Notes under the pieces: generated by a model
Told to the model about the DNA's origin: nothing
The model's input: the letters and a program-made list of their open reading frames with translations, nothing else
Database searches by the model: none
NCBI RefSeq assembly: GCF_003952225.1
Contig: NZ_CP034437.1
Span: forward strand, 3,594,001 to 3,658,000
Reading direction: 5' to 3'
DNA: 64,000 nucleotides
From: Paenibacillus albus
GTDB lineage: Bacteria; Bacillota; Bacilli; Paenibacillales; Paenibacillaceae
Translations under genes and position numbers: made by a program
Part shown: piece by piece, positions 50,923 to 59,880 of the stretch
Numbering within the stretch: the first letter of the stretch is position 1
Layout of the letters: the number at the start of each line of letters is the position of its first letter

Positions 50923-51600
50923 ATGAGTTCAAGTCGATTTAGTGAAAGATTGTACCAAGCCGCAGAGCCGCTGTGGCTGAAGTGTCACGAGCATCCGTTT
51001 CTGACGGAATTGTCTGCTGGGACGCTCAGCACGGATCGTTTCATCTATTACCTTAAGCAAGATTATGTGTATTTGATTGATTACGCCAAATTGTTTGCGA
51101 TCGGCAGCGTGAAAGCAAGAGATGTTCAGACGATGGCTAAGTTTGCGGAACTGCTGCATAACACGCTCAATGTGGAGATGGAGCTGCACCGTCAATATAC
51201 GGAAAAGTTCGGCGTAAGCCGCGAGCAGCTGGAGCAGACGGTTCCTTCACCTACGACAGTTGCGTACACCAAATATTTGCTCGATACCGCAGCGCATGGT
51301 TCTCTTGCAGAAGTAGTGGCTGCACTGCTGCCGTGCATGTGGAGTTATTGTGAAATTGGCACCGCATTCGCGAAACGTCCTGGCGCACTTGACCATCCGC
51401 TCTACCGTGAGTGGATTCTGATGTATAGCTCAGAAGAATTTGGTGAATTGACTGAATGGTGTATAGGATTGATGGATAAATTGGCGGAAGGTCTGCCTGA
51501 GGCCGAGCTCTCGAGGCTGGAGGAGCGCTTCATCGTTGCTTCTAAGCTGGAGTATATGTTCTGGGATATGGCTTACCGATTAGAGGAGTGGCCGGTGTGA
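50923..51600 (+). CDS. tenA: Aminopyrimidine aminohydrolase / thiaminase II
   Basis: A 225-residue TenA protein, which hydrolyses aminomethyl-pyrimidine to HMP in thiamine salvage. Catalytic Cys lies in LPCMWSYCEIG; other family motifs are RFIYYLKQDYVYL, LHNTLNVEMELH and MYSSEEF. First gene behind the TPP riboswitch. Its stop overlaps the GTG of thiZ. Confidence 0.94.
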   Translation: MSSSRFSERLYQAAEPLWLKCHEHPFLTELSAGTLSTDRFIYYLKQDYVYLIDYAKLFAIGSVKARDVQTMAKFAELLHNTLNVEMELHRQYTEKFGVSREQLEQTVPSPTTVAYTKYLLDTAAHGSLAEVVAALLPCMWSYCEIGTAFAKRPGALDHPLYREWILMYSSEEFGELTEWCIGLMDKLAEGLPEAELSRLEERFIVASKLEYMFWDMAYRLEEWPV

Positions 51601-52421
51601 GTAGTATGCAATCAGAAATTGGGCCTATTGCGCTGTCTGTCAGCGAGCTGAATTTTGCTTTTGCAGGGGAGGCTCAGTTGTTCAGCGGTCTTGAATTCAA
51701 CATCCGCAAGGGAGAATTCGTCAGTATGCTCGCTGCGAGCGGGATCGGCAAGACGACGCTGTTCCGGTTAATCGCGGGATTACTCGTACAGGATGCGGGG
51801 ACGATTGCGATCGGAGCAAACAGCGAGCCAGCTGCGGAAGCGGCCAAAAGAGGCCGAATCGGCTACATGCCGCAGCGGGATTGTCTAATGCCGTGGCGAA
51901 CGGTGCTAGACAATGCCGCGCTTGGGCTCGAGCTTCGGGGCGTCGCCAAACGCGATGCGAAGCGCCAGGTGCTGGAGCATTTGCCCGAGTTCGGGCTTGC
52001 AGGCACGGAGCGGAAATATCCGCATGAGCTGTCAGGCGGCATGCGTCAACGGGTCTCCTTTCTGCGGGCTTTGCTTGGCGGCGGTGAGCTGCTTCTGCTC
52101 GATGAGCCATTCAGCGCCTTGGATGCGATAACGCGCATCAGTATGCAGGAGTGGCTGCTGCAAGTATGTGAGCGCCACCGTACGACGGTGCTCTTCATTA
52201 CGCATGATGTTGATGAAGCGCTTTTCTTGTCTGACCGAGTCCTTGTAGCTGCGAGCTCTCCGATCTCTGCACTAAGCGAGCTGCAAGTCAGCTTGCCTCG
52301 TCCGCGAAGCCACAAGCTCGCGCTCGAGGAACCGTTCATCCGCTTGAAGCGGCAGCTGCTCGCCATGCTAGAGCAAGGCGAGAGTGGACGGAAGGAAGGT
52401 GACGTACAAAATGAAAGGTAG
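51597..52421 (+). CDS. thiZ: Thiamine precursor ABC transporter ATP-binding protein (ThiZ)
   Basis: About 274 residues. Walker A is AASGIGKTT (with Ala in place of the usual Gly/Pro region), signature LSGGMRQRVSFLRALL, Walker B LLLLDEPFSALD, switch FITHDVDEA. The nearby substrate-binding protein and TPP riboswitch identify it as ThiZ of the ThiXYZ importer for N-formyl-aminomethyl-pyrimidine. GTG 51597 follows GAGGAG. Overlaps thiX by 11 bp. Confidence 0.9.
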   Translation: MSSMQSEIGPIALSVSELNFAFAGEAQLFSGLEFNIRKGEFVSMLAASGIGKTTLFRLIAGLLVQDAGTIAIGANSEPAAEAAKRGRIGYMPQRDCLMPWRTVLDNAALGLELRGVAKRDAKRQVLEHLPEFGLAGTERKYPHELSGGMRQRVSFLRALLGGGELLLLDEPFSALDAITRISMQEWLLQVCERHRTTVLFITHDVDEALFLSDRVLVAASSPISALSELQVSLPRPRSHKLALEEPFIRLKRQLLAMLEQGESGRKEGDVQNER

Positions 52422-53166
52422 AATAAGTGCTTTTATCCCGGTGGCGGTATTCTTGCTGCTGATTGCGGTTTTGTGGGAGGCCAGTGCGCGCATCTTCGAT
52501 TTTCCGCATTACATTATTCCGAAGCTGTCCGATGTCCTTCTGTCGTTGTGGGACAATCGCGGCGTATTGGTGAAGCACTTCGGCGTCACGCTGTGGGAGT
52601 CGCTGCTGGGGCTGTTCATCTCGACCATTTTCGGCGTGGCGGCAGCAATCAGCATCGACGTCTCGCGGCTGGCTAAGCGGACACTCTACCCGCTCATCGT
52701 CGCTTCTCAGACCATACCGATTATTGCTTTATCGCCGATTATGGTGATGTGGTTTGGCTATGAAATATGGAGCAAAATCGCGGTCGTTGTCCTATTTACT
52801 TTCTTCCCGATCGCGGTGAATACCGCCGACGGCTTCCGCACCGCTGACGCTGGCATAGGCGAGCTGCTTCGCACGATGGGTGCAGGCAAGCGCGCGCTGT
52901 TTACGAAATGGAAGTTGCCATCCGCGCTGCCTGGATTCTTCACCGGTCTTAAGCTGGCTGCCGCGATCAGCGTCGGAGGCGCTACGCTTGGAGAGTGGCT
53001 CGGCGGAGAAAACGGTCTTGGCATGTATACGAAGCGGGCATCGAATATGCTTCGCGGGGAAGCCGTATTCTCAGGTGTTCTGCTGTTGTCGGCAATGGGC
53101 ATTGCGTTGTTCCTTGCCGTTCAATTGCTGGAGAAGCTGGTGCTGAGTCATCGCAAGGAGCAATAG
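52411..53166 (+). CDS. thiX: Thiamine precursor ABC transporter permease (ThiX)
   Basis: About 251 residues, BPD_transp_1-type permease with six hydrophobic segments; the EAA loop region is GELLRTMGAGKRALFTKWKLPSALPGFFTGLKLAAAISVGGA. ATG 52411 follows AAGGTGA. It pairs with ThiZ. Confidence 0.92.
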   Translation: MKGRISAFIPVAVFLLLIAVLWEASARIFDFPHYIIPKLSDVLLSLWDNRGVLVKHFGVTLWESLLGLFISTIFGVAAAISIDVSRLAKRTLYPLIVASQTIPIIALSPIMVMWFGYEIWSKIAVVVLFTFFPIAVNTADGFRTADAGIGELLRTMGAGKRALFTKWKLPSALPGFFTGLKLAAAISVGGATLGEWLGGENGLGMYTKRASNMLRGEAVFSGVLLLSAMGIALFLAVQLLEKLVLSHRKEQ

Positions 53167-53245
53167 AAATAGCCGGAAGTGCGCATGTGCGGGGGTAAGA
53201 AGCTTACCGGTAACCAATAGAGATACGAGGGAGACACGACTTAAA

Positions 53246-54247
53246 ATGAAGCAACGTAATTGGAGAAAAAGTGCGAAATTGGTGATGGCCGTTACGCTTA
53301 TGATTGGAGCAGCAGCAGGCTGCGCTTCCAAGAAGCAATCGGGTGAAGGGGAAACCGAGCTGACGGTTTTGCTGGACTGGTACCCGAATGCGGTTCATAC
53401 CTTCCTATATGCAGCGGAGTCACAAGGCTACTTTAAGGAAGCTGGCCTCAAGGTGAAGCTGGAGACGCCTGCCGATACGAATGATGCGCTCAAGCTGGTG
53501 TCAACGGGCAAAGCAGATTTGGCGTTCAGCTATCAGATGCAGGTTGCGGTTGCGCGGGCAGAGGAGATTCCGATCGTATCGGTCGGGGCAGTCGTTCGTC
53601 ACCCGCTGAATCAGCTGTTCGTTCGTGCAGAGGATGGTGTGCAAAGCCCTAAAGATCTTGAAGGTAAAACCGTAGGCTATCCATCGCTTCCGCTCGATGA
53701 GGAGCTGATTAACACGATGGTGAAATCGGATGGAGGCGATCCGTCCAAATTGAAATACGTGGACGTTGGCTGGGATCTTATCCCTTCGATGACGACTAAG
53801 AAAGTGGACGGTATTATCGGAGGATACATCAATCATGAGAAGCTGCTGCTTGAGAAAGAGGGACAGAAGCTGACCGTATTTGACCCGTCCAAGTACGGAG
53901 TTCCTGATTACTATGAGCTGGTTCTCACGGCTAGCGAGTCTGGCGTGGAGAAGAACAGCGATGCGATTAAGCGGTTCATCGAAGCTGCAAGCAAGGGTCA
54001 AGCCTATACGGTAAGTCATCCGGACGAGGCGCTCAAATTGCTTCTCGATCAACAAAGTGCTGATTTTCCGCTGGATGCTGAAGTTGAGAAGCAGAGTTTA
54101 GCTGTGCTTTTACCGCTAATGGATGCAGGAAAAGAGCCTTTCATGAGTCAAACCGCTCAGTCATGGAGCGATGTTATCAATTGGCTGAAGGAACATGGTC
54201 AATTATCGAAGGAAGTCAAAGCTGAAGAGGCTTTCCGCAATCTATAG
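53246..54247 (+). CDS. thiY: Thiamine precursor ABC transporter substrate-binding lipoprotein (ThiY)
   Basis: A 333-residue NMT1/THI5-like binding protein. Lipobox IGAAAGC (Cys26). The mature start ELTVLLDWYPNAVHTFLYAAESQGYF is the family hallmark, and KADLAFSYQMQVAVA and GGYINHEKLL follow. It binds an aminopyrimidine precursor of thiamine. Confidence 0.93.
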   Translation: MKQRNWRKSAKLVMAVTLMIGAAAGCASKKQSGEGETELTVLLDWYPNAVHTFLYAAESQGYFKEAGLKVKLETPADTNDALKLVSTGKADLAFSYQMQVAVARAEEIPIVSVGAVVRHPLNQLFVRAEDGVQSPKDLEGKTVGYPSLPLDEELINTMVKSDGGDPSKLKYVDVGWDLIPSMTTKKVDGIIGGYINHEKLLLEKEGQKLTVFDPSKYGVPDYYELVLTASESGVEKNSDAIKRFIEAASKGQAYTVSHPDEALKLLLDQQSADFPLDAEVEKQSLAVLLPLMDAGKEPFMSQTAQSWSDVINWLKEHGQLSKEVKAEEAFRNL

Positions 54248-54262
54248 TAGGAGGCTCATGCA

Positions 54263-55276
54263 ATGGACGCACGCTATTCAAGACAGATGTTATTTGCGCC
54301 AATCGGCGAAGCGGGTCAGCTTAAACTCGGACAAAGCGCGGTGTGCATTGTGGGTATGGGAGCGCTAGGCACCGTACTCGCCAACCATATAGTTAGAGCA
54401 GGCGTCGGTTTCGTGCGGCTTGTAGACCGCGACTATGTGGAGCTAAGCAACTTGCAGCGGCAAATGTTGTACGACGAGGACGATGTGCAAAACGGTTATC
54501 CGAAGGCGGTTGCGGCGGAGAAGAAGCTTGCGAGAATTAACTCTTCTATTCGGATCGAGTCTGTTGTAGCAGATGCCACCGTTCATAACATCGACGAGCT
54601 GCTACAAGGCATAGATCTCGTGCTTGATGGAACCGATAATTTTCAAACGCGGTTTCTGTTAAACGATGCATGCTTCAGCCGAGGTATTCCATTCACTTAT
54701 GGCGGCGCCGTCAGCGCTCATGGTATGAGCGCGATGCTTGTGCCGGGACAGACGCCTTGTCTGCGCTGCTTCATTCAATCCGCTGATTCAAGCGGTCAGA
54801 CTTGCGATACGATCGGTGTTATCGCGCCTGTTATCGATATGGTCGCTTCCTACCAGGCCGTTGAGGCGCTGAAATATTTGGTAGGCGCTGGCGACAAACG
54901 AAGAACGAGTCTGGTCACGTTCGATCTCTGGCATAACCGGCATTATGAAATGAAATTCGGCGCTCCTGCTGCGAACTGTCCCTGCTGTCAGTTAAAGCAG
55001 TATCCGGCGCTTGATCCAGCTCAGCCGGAATTGGTCGTATCGTTATGCGGGCGGGAGACGGTGCAGCTTGCCGGAAGTGGTCCGCTTGATCTCGCTCTAT
55101 GGAGTGAGCGACTTGCGCCAGCGGTTGTGAAGGTGAGTGCGAATGCGTACCTGGTACGCGCCGAATTGCCGGAGGGTGAGCGGCTTGTGCTGTTCCCGGA
55201 CGGTCGCGTCTTCGTGCAAGGAACCGAGGACATTGTCCGTGCCAAAACATTGTATGCGAGATATATCGGAGCTTAA
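54263..55276 (+). CDS. thiF: Sulfur-carrier adenylyltransferase ThiF
   Basis: A 337-residue E1-like enzyme that adenylates the ThiS C-terminus. ATP site GMGALGTVLANHI (about residues 31-43), VDRDYVELSNLQRQMLY, and DGTDNFQTRFLLND. Zinc cysteines are CLRC and CPCC. Residues about 250-337 form a C-terminal extension common in Bacillales ThiF. Start ATG 54263 preceded by AGGAGG. Confidence 0.92.
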   Translation: MDARYSRQMLFAPIGEAGQLKLGQSAVCIVGMGALGTVLANHIVRAGVGFVRLVDRDYVELSNLQRQMLYDEDDVQNGYPKAVAAEKKLARINSSIRIESVVADATVHNIDELLQGIDLVLDGTDNFQTRFLLNDACFSRGIPFTYGGAVSAHGMSAMLVPGQTPCLRCFIQSADSSGQTCDTIGVIAPVIDMVASYQAVEALKYLVGAGDKRRTSLVTFDLWHNRHYEMKFGAPAANCPCCQLKQYPALDPAQPELVVSLCGRETVQLAGSGPLDLALWSERLAPAVVKVSANAYLVRAELPEGERLVLFPDGRVFVQGTEDIVRAKTLYARYIGA

Positions 55277-55294
55277 CAAGGGAGGTTTATGAAA

Positions 55295-55921
55295 ATGAAA
55301 GAGTTTCGTCTATATGCCATCACAGCTGAGCAGTTTCACCCGAACCGTGAACTAATTGAGGTCATGGAGGAAGCGATTATCGGCGGAGCGGATATTATTC
55401 AGCTGCGAGATAAAACAAGCGGCAGAGAAGAGCTGCTCCGCAAGGCGCAAGCGCTTCGGGAGCTGACACGCAAGCATGGCGTCACTTTTATCGTTAATGA
55501 CCATATTGATATTGCGCTAGAGGTAGATGCGGACGGCATTCATCTGGGTCAGAACGATCTCTCCCTGGAAGAAGCGCGTAAGCTCGTCGGTAACAAAATC
55601 ATTGGTATCTCGACCCATGCCATTGAAGAAGCGCGGCTGGCGGAAGCGCAAGGCGCTGATTATATCGGAGTCGGTCCAGTGTTTCGGACAGCGACAAAGG
55701 TGGATGTCGTCGATCCCGTTAGTGTCTCTTACGTGCGGGAAGTGGCTGCGGAAATTCGGATTCCGTTCGTGGCAATAGGCGGCATTAAGCTTAACAATGT
55801 GGATGAAGTCCTCGCGGCGGGGGCTACTCGGGTTTGCGCAGTGAGCGAAATCGTTGGCAGCGATGACGTTATCGGCACATGCCGAGCTTACCTCGCCAAG
55901 CTCGGCAACAAGGAGGCTTAG
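55295..55921 (+). CDS. thiE: Thiamine-phosphate synthase ThiE
   Basis: About 208 residues. It joins HMP-PP and thiazole phosphate. Motifs: IIQLRDKTSGREELL, FIVNDHIDIALEVDADGIHLGQNDL, IIGISTH, DYIGVGPVFRTATKVDV and FVAIGGI. The regulator-like TenI paralog is similar, but the intact HLGQ and GPVF-T-TK motifs favour ThiE. ATG 55295 is 9 nt after GGAGG; ATG 55289 is 3 nt after it. Confidence 0.88.
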   Translation: MKEFRLYAITAEQFHPNRELIEVMEEAIIGGADIIQLRDKTSGREELLRKAQALRELTRKHGVTFIVNDHIDIALEVDADGIHLGQNDLSLEEARKLVGNKIIGISTHAIEEARLAEAQGADYIGVGPVFRTATKVDVVDPVSVSYVREVAAEIRIPFVAIGGIKLNNVDEVLAAGATRVCAVSEIVGSDDVIGTCRAYLAKLGNKEA

Positions 55922-55925
55922 CGGG

Positions 55926-56126
55926 ATGAAGCTGATTATTAACGGTGCAGAGCGCGAGGTTGATGGCGTCCAGACGATCGCGGATGTCGTGGCGCATTTT
56001 GGATTGGCGGGCAAGCCGCTTGTTGTGGAAGCTGACGGCGCCGTGTTGACCGCAGAGCAGTGGGAAACGGCAGACGTGCACGCAAATATGCAGATTGAAC
56101 TGGTTCATTTTGTCGGAGGGGGCTAA
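55926..56126 (+). CDS. thiS: Sulfur carrier protein ThiS
   Basis: A 66-residue ubiquitin-fold sulfur carrier, MKLIINGAEREVDG..., ending HFVGGG with the C-terminal GG that is thiocarboxylated by ThiF chemistry. ATG 55926 follows the thiE stop by 5 bp. A longer frame from 55854 overlaps thiE and is rejected. Confidence 0.94.
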   Translation: MKLIINGAEREVDGVQTIADVVAHFGLAGKPLVVEADGAVLTAEQWETADVHANMQIELVHFVGGG

Positions 56127-56132
56127 CGGAAG

Positions 56133-56909
56133 ATGAGAGACAGTTTACAAATTGGCGGTATCGAGTTATCCTCGCGCTTCTTTATCGGGACGGGGCTGTT
56201 CCCGAATCCGTACGTTCAGCAGGAGGCGATCAAAGCCTCAGGCGCACAGGTGCTTACCTTCGCTATAAGGCGGATCAACCTCGAGTCTACGGAGGATGAT
56301 TCGATTCTGCAGCATGTTCAGAATGAATACTTTGTCTATTTGCCGAATACTTCGGGCGCACGGACAGCCGATGAGGCCATTCGCATCGCTCGACTTGCCC
56401 GCGCATCCGGTCTTAGCGACTGGGTGAAGGTTGAGATTAGCGCCAACGAGCGCACGCTGCTCCCGGATCCGATTGAAACGCTGAAGGCGACGGAAATATT
56501 GGTCAAGGAAGGTTTTACGGTGCTTCCTTATATTACGGATGACCCGATCATGTGCAAACGTCTTGAAGAAGCTGGCGCAGCGGCAGTTATGCCTGGAGCA
56601 GCTCCAATCGGGACGGGGCTAGGCATTCTTAATCCCTACCATCTCGGCCTTATTGTAGAGGATGCGAAAGTTCCGATTATCGTCGATGCGGGTCTTGGCT
56701 CCGTCAGTGATGTCGCGCAAGCGATGGAGCTTGGCGTTTCCGGTGTACTTATGAATACACCTGTTGCCAAAGCGAAGGACCCGGTAACAATGGCGAAGGC
56801 GATGAAGCTTGCGATAGAAGCTGGTCGACTTTCGTATTTGTCAGGTCGTATTGAGAAGAAGAAATACGCATCGGCAAGCAGTGGTTACGAAGCGTTCAAG
56901 CTGAACTAA
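56133..56909 (+). CDS. thiG: Thiazole synthase ThiG
   Basis: A 258-residue TIM-barrel enzyme that builds the thiazole ring from DXP, dehydroglycine and ThiS-thiocarboxylate. Motifs: SRFFIGTGLFPNPYVQQEAI, LPNTSGARTADEAIRIARLAR, WVKVEIS (Schiff-base Lys), LPYITDDP, MPGAAPIGTGLGI and VDAGLGSVSDVAQAMELG. Starts 7 bp after thiS. Confidence 0.95.
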   Translation: MRDSLQIGGIELSSRFFIGTGLFPNPYVQQEAIKASGAQVLTFAIRRINLESTEDDSILQHVQNEYFVYLPNTSGARTADEAIRIARLARASGLSDWVKVEISANERTLLPDPIETLKATEILVKEGFTVLPYITDDPIMCKRLEEAGAAAVMPGAAPIGTGLGILNPYHLGLIVEDAKVPIIVDAGLGSVSDVAQAMELGVSGVLMNTPVAKAKDPVTMAKAMKLAIEAGRLSYLSGRIEKKKYASASSGYEAFKLN

Positions 56910-56949
56910 TTAATCGGATCCTACCCGTGGGTGAGAGAGAAGGTTTCGG

Positions 56950-58086
56950 ATGAAAGAGCATGTGATCGTTATGGGCGGCGGCGTTATCGGCTTATCCTGC
57001 GCGTTCGAGCTGAGAAGGCGAGGCTATGAGGTGACGGTGCTGGAAATCCGGCAATGCGGCGGGCAAGCGTCCGGTGCAGCGGCTGGAATGCTTGCGCCTT
57101 TTTCCGAGAATGTTGAAGGACCCGATGCTTTTTTTCAGCTATGTCTGGAAAGCTTGCGGCTCTATCCGCAATGGCAAGCTGATGTAAAAAAGGCCTCGGG
57201 CCTGACGTTCGAATATACGAACTCGGGCAGCCTCTACGCCGCGTATCATGATGCGGACTTGCTGGTGCTAGAGGGCAGACTGCATTGGCAGCGCGAGCAC
57301 GGATCTTCAGGGCGCATCGTAGAAGGCGAAGAGCTGCAGCGGCTTGAGCCTCATCTGGCAAAGAATGTGCGTGCAGCGCTGTATACGCCAGAAGAGAGTC
57401 ATCTCTATGCGCCGCACTATGTGAAGGCGATTGAGGAAGCATGCCGCCTAATGGGCGTGCATATTCATGAGCAGCTTGAGCAGCTCACTGTATCGGAGTG
57501 GAAGCAGGAAATTCGTGTAGCTGCAGCGGATGGACGCGTATTCGGTGGAAACCGGCTGGTCGTTTGTTCCGGCGCATGGGCGCAGGAGCTGCAGGAGACG
57601 TTCGGTATCCGAATCCCTGTGTACCCGATCCGAGGGCAAATATGCGCATATGATGCAGGTGGCGATGGTGGTGCGCTTCCGGTACAACACATGGTATTTT
57701 GCAATCAAGGGTATCTTGTTGCCAAGGAGAATGGGACTCTCGTATGCGGAGCATCTGAGGATGTCGCCGGTTTCGATACTTCCGTTACGGACAGGGGCAT
57801 CGAACGGCTACGGAAGTGGAATAAGCAGCTTATGCCGGACTTGGAGCATCGCGTGCCGTTCCATCGCTGGGCGGGCTTGCGGCCTTCCACGCAGGACGGC
57901 TTCCCGCTGCTCGGCCCGCTTCACGCATCGGACCGCGTAATTATGGCAGCAGGCCATTATCGGAATGGCATCCTGCTCAGCCCGGCAACAGCGATGTTCG
58001 TCGCAGACTGTCTGGACGGGAAGCAGACAGCGGATCGCAGGCAGGCGTTCTCGCCGGAGCGGTTCGGTTTAGTTGCAGTGGAATAA
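56950..58086 (+). CDS. thiO: Glycine oxidase ThiO
   Basis: A 378-residue FAD enzyme that oxidises glycine to dehydroglycine for ThiG. FAD site VMGGGVIGLSCAFELRRRGYEVTVLE; SGAAAGMLAPFSE; the C-terminal WAGLRPSTQDGFPLLG and AAGHYRNGILLSPATA are typical. Last gene of the thi operon; no thiC or thiD is present in the window. Confidence 0.94.
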   Translation: MKEHVIVMGGGVIGLSCAFELRRRGYEVTVLEIRQCGGQASGAAAGMLAPFSENVEGPDAFFQLCLESLRLYPQWQADVKKASGLTFEYTNSGSLYAAYHDADLLVLEGRLHWQREHGSSGRIVEGEELQRLEPHLAKNVRAALYTPEESHLYAPHYVKAIEEACRLMGVHIHEQLEQLTVSEWKQEIRVAAADGRVFGGNRLVVCSGAWAQELQETFGIRIPVYPIRGQICAYDAGGDGGALPVQHMVFCNQGYLVAKENGTLVCGASEDVAGFDTSVTDRGIERLRKWNKQLMPDLEHRVPFHRWAGLRPSTQDGFPLLGPLHASDRVIMAAGHYRNGILLSPATAMFVADCLDGKQTADRRQAFSPERFGLVAVE

Positions 58087-58112
58087 TAGAATAGCTATTA
58101 AGTGCTAATCAG

Positions 58113-58147
58113 TAGGCTGCCGAGTATCTCGGCAGTCTATTTGTTTT
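58113..58147 (+). terminator. Intrinsic terminator of the thi operon
   Basis: TAGGCTGCCGAG / CTCGGCAGTCTA hairpin with TAT loop and a TTTGTTTTG tail. Confidence 0.88.
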
Positions 58148-58240
58148 GGCAAATTGCTAGTTTAAGGATATAATTGGGAAATGCCGTAAGGGCATATTGA
58201 AGACTAGTATAAACACTCAATGAAATAGGGAGGCATCCGC

Positions 58241-59332
58241 ATGTTTCAAGGTCGAATGGCAAATAACCGTTTCGAAAGTATTCGCGTTCTTGTTGATGAA
58301 ATGCTGCTTTCGATTGAGAACGCTATCGTAAGGCGTGAGGCTTCCGTTTATTTATTTGGTGTGTCTACATTTGCTTCGATGCTCGCAATGATGAGAGGAG
58401 AAAATAAGGAGCTTGCGGCAATTGCAGGCCTGCTGCATGATTACTATGGCTGTAAAACGTCCATTTTACAGTTTCCCGGTCCCAACAGCGCCGAAGCGGC
58501 GAGAGTTTTAACACGTGATATTGGCTTATTTACCGATGAAGAACAAATGACGATCCTACGTGCCATTTTTTACCAAAATGATCTAAGCCGTAGTCACGGT
58601 CCCATTGCTGAGATTGTGAAAGACGCTATATTGCTGCAGGTTTACTTTTCGAGTAGAGGTCGCAGGCTTTCACGAATGAGAGCTAATCGCTTAAAGATTG
58701 TGCTGGAAGAACTCCATATTACTGGTGAATGTAGTGAGGAGTTTGTCCATGATGGTGATGGACAGGAAGTGATCGCCGCACCTCTCGTGAACAAGCGTCT
58801 CAAATTGGCGGATATTGCAGAAACTCTATCAAGACAAGAGATTATCGGAGTACCTGGGGACGAACGTTATCGGGAGATATGCCGCTATTGGCCTGATGCC
58901 AACATACATAAGGTGCTCAAAAATAGCTGGTGTGCTGCATTTGTGTACCATTGTTGCAGAGAAGCAGGTTTTCTATTGCCGATCAGGTATCCGAATGCTA
59001 GTCATAGACTTGCCGGAGTTGGAGCATGGTTGAAATGGGCTAAGCTGGAAGAAACAGGCTTCTTCCATAGTGATAACCAGAATGGATTTACTCCTGAACG
59101 TGGTGACATCGTCATCTATGAGAAGCTACTTTCTGATCACTCCCATGATCATATTGGGGTTGTCCTTGATGTCAAAGATAATGAGATTTTAGTAGCCGAA
59201 GGGAATCGGGATAATGAGAATTACTCCAATGTTCTTTATAGAGATCGAAACCGCTGTATTCTAGGCTATATTCGAATTCAAAATGACTACAAATATGAGT
59301 TCTTAGGGGAGTACCTGCCAGAGATTCAGTAA
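58241..59332 (+). CDS. HD-like domain fused to CHAP amidase/peptidase domain
   Basis: A 363-residue protein. Residues 1-160 resemble an HD domain: RREASVYLFGVSTFASMLAMM ... AAIAGLLHDYYG with the HD pair. Residues about 190-360 resemble a CHAP domain: NSWCAAFVYHCCREAGF (Cys nucleophile), DHIGVVLDV (His), VAEGNRDNENY. There is no signal peptide, so it seems cytosolic, unlike most CHAP hydrolases. Cotranscribed with the small membrane protein that follows directly. Function unknown. Confidence 0.75.
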   Translation: MFQGRMANNRFESIRVLVDEMLLSIENAIVRREASVYLFGVSTFASMLAMMRGENKELAAIAGLLHDYYGCKTSILQFPGPNSAEAARVLTRDIGLFTDEEQMTILRAIFYQNDLSRSHGPIAEIVKDAILLQVYFSSRGRRLSRMRANRLKIVLEELHITGECSEEFVHDGDGQEVIAAPLVNKRLKLADIAETLSRQEIIGVPGDERYREICRYWPDANIHKVLKNSWCAAFVYHCCREAGFLLPIRYPNASHRLAGVGAWLKWAKLEETGFFHSDNQNGFTPERGDIVIYEKLLSDHSHDHIGVVLDVKDNEILVAEGNRDNENYSNVLYRDRNRCILGYIRIQNDYKYEFLGEYLPEIQ

Positions 59333-59644
59333 GTGAGGAAGGTGAATGTCATAAAGCTGGCAAAATTATCACTGCTCCTTGGCTTAATCGCTGCATTCGT
59401 TCTCTTGGCATTGACGCTATTTATGAATAGCGCCACCATTCAACGAGTATCCGGTTATATAGGGTTAGTTCTATTTATTTGCACGATAATTACTAGCGGA
59501 GCGATGGTATCGGGAGACCGACAGAGAGCAAATTACAGTATGGAGGACACGGGCGATAAGCAACAACGCGAAAATGTCGCAATGGCTTGTTTGGTAGCAG
59601 CAATTCCAATTTTACTCGTATGGGGTTTCCTCAAATATTATTAA
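59333..59644 (+). CDS. DUF5316-like small membrane protein
   Basis: A 103-residue protein with three hydrophobic segments (about 10-30, 40-58, 83-100) and the loop GAMVSGDRQRANYSMEDTGDKQQRENVAMA, read here as the DUF5316 pattern. GTG 59333 directly follows the preceding TAA. Function unknown. Confidence 0.7.
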   Translation: MRKVNVIKLAKLSLLLGLIAAFVLLALTLFMNSATIQRVSGYIGLVLFICTIITSGAMVSGDRQRANYSMEDTGDKQQRENVAMACLVAAIPILLVWGFLKYY

Positions 59645-59668
59645 CAGAACGAAGGGATCGATCTCGTA

Positions 59669-59866
59669 ATGGCATTGTACGAATACAAATACGTAGAAAC
59701 TTCACTAGGCGGATTCTTCTCCGCACCAACACATCGAGAAACGATTGATGAGTATGCCAAAGCAGGCTGGCGTTTAGTACAGGTTCTCGGCACAAACTAT
59801 GACGGTCATGGGTAGCCGGGAGATTTTGAAATCATTTTTGAACGGCTCGTTAAAGAAGAGGAATAG
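59669..59866 (+). pseudogene. DUF4177-like small protein with one internal TAG
   Basis: ATG 59669 (AAGGGAT upstream) opens a 65-codon frame: ALYEYKYVETSLGG ... HRETIDEYAKAGWRLVQVLG..., typical of DUF4177. TAG at 59813-59815 interrupts it between YDGHG and PGDFEIIFERLVKEEE; the latter is the conserved C-terminal strand of the family, after which the frame ends properly at TAG 59866. One substitution would restore the gene. Function of the family unknown. Confidence 0.8.
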
Positions 59867-59880
59867 GAAGCTTACAGGAA

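Noticed and set aside
54915..55250. Minus-strand frames inside thiF
   Set aside because: Shadow frames of a conserved enzyme gene.
49913..59815. Genome-wide TAG reassignment
   Set aside because: Several intact genes here end with TAG followed by terminators, and only two genes show internal TAG codons.
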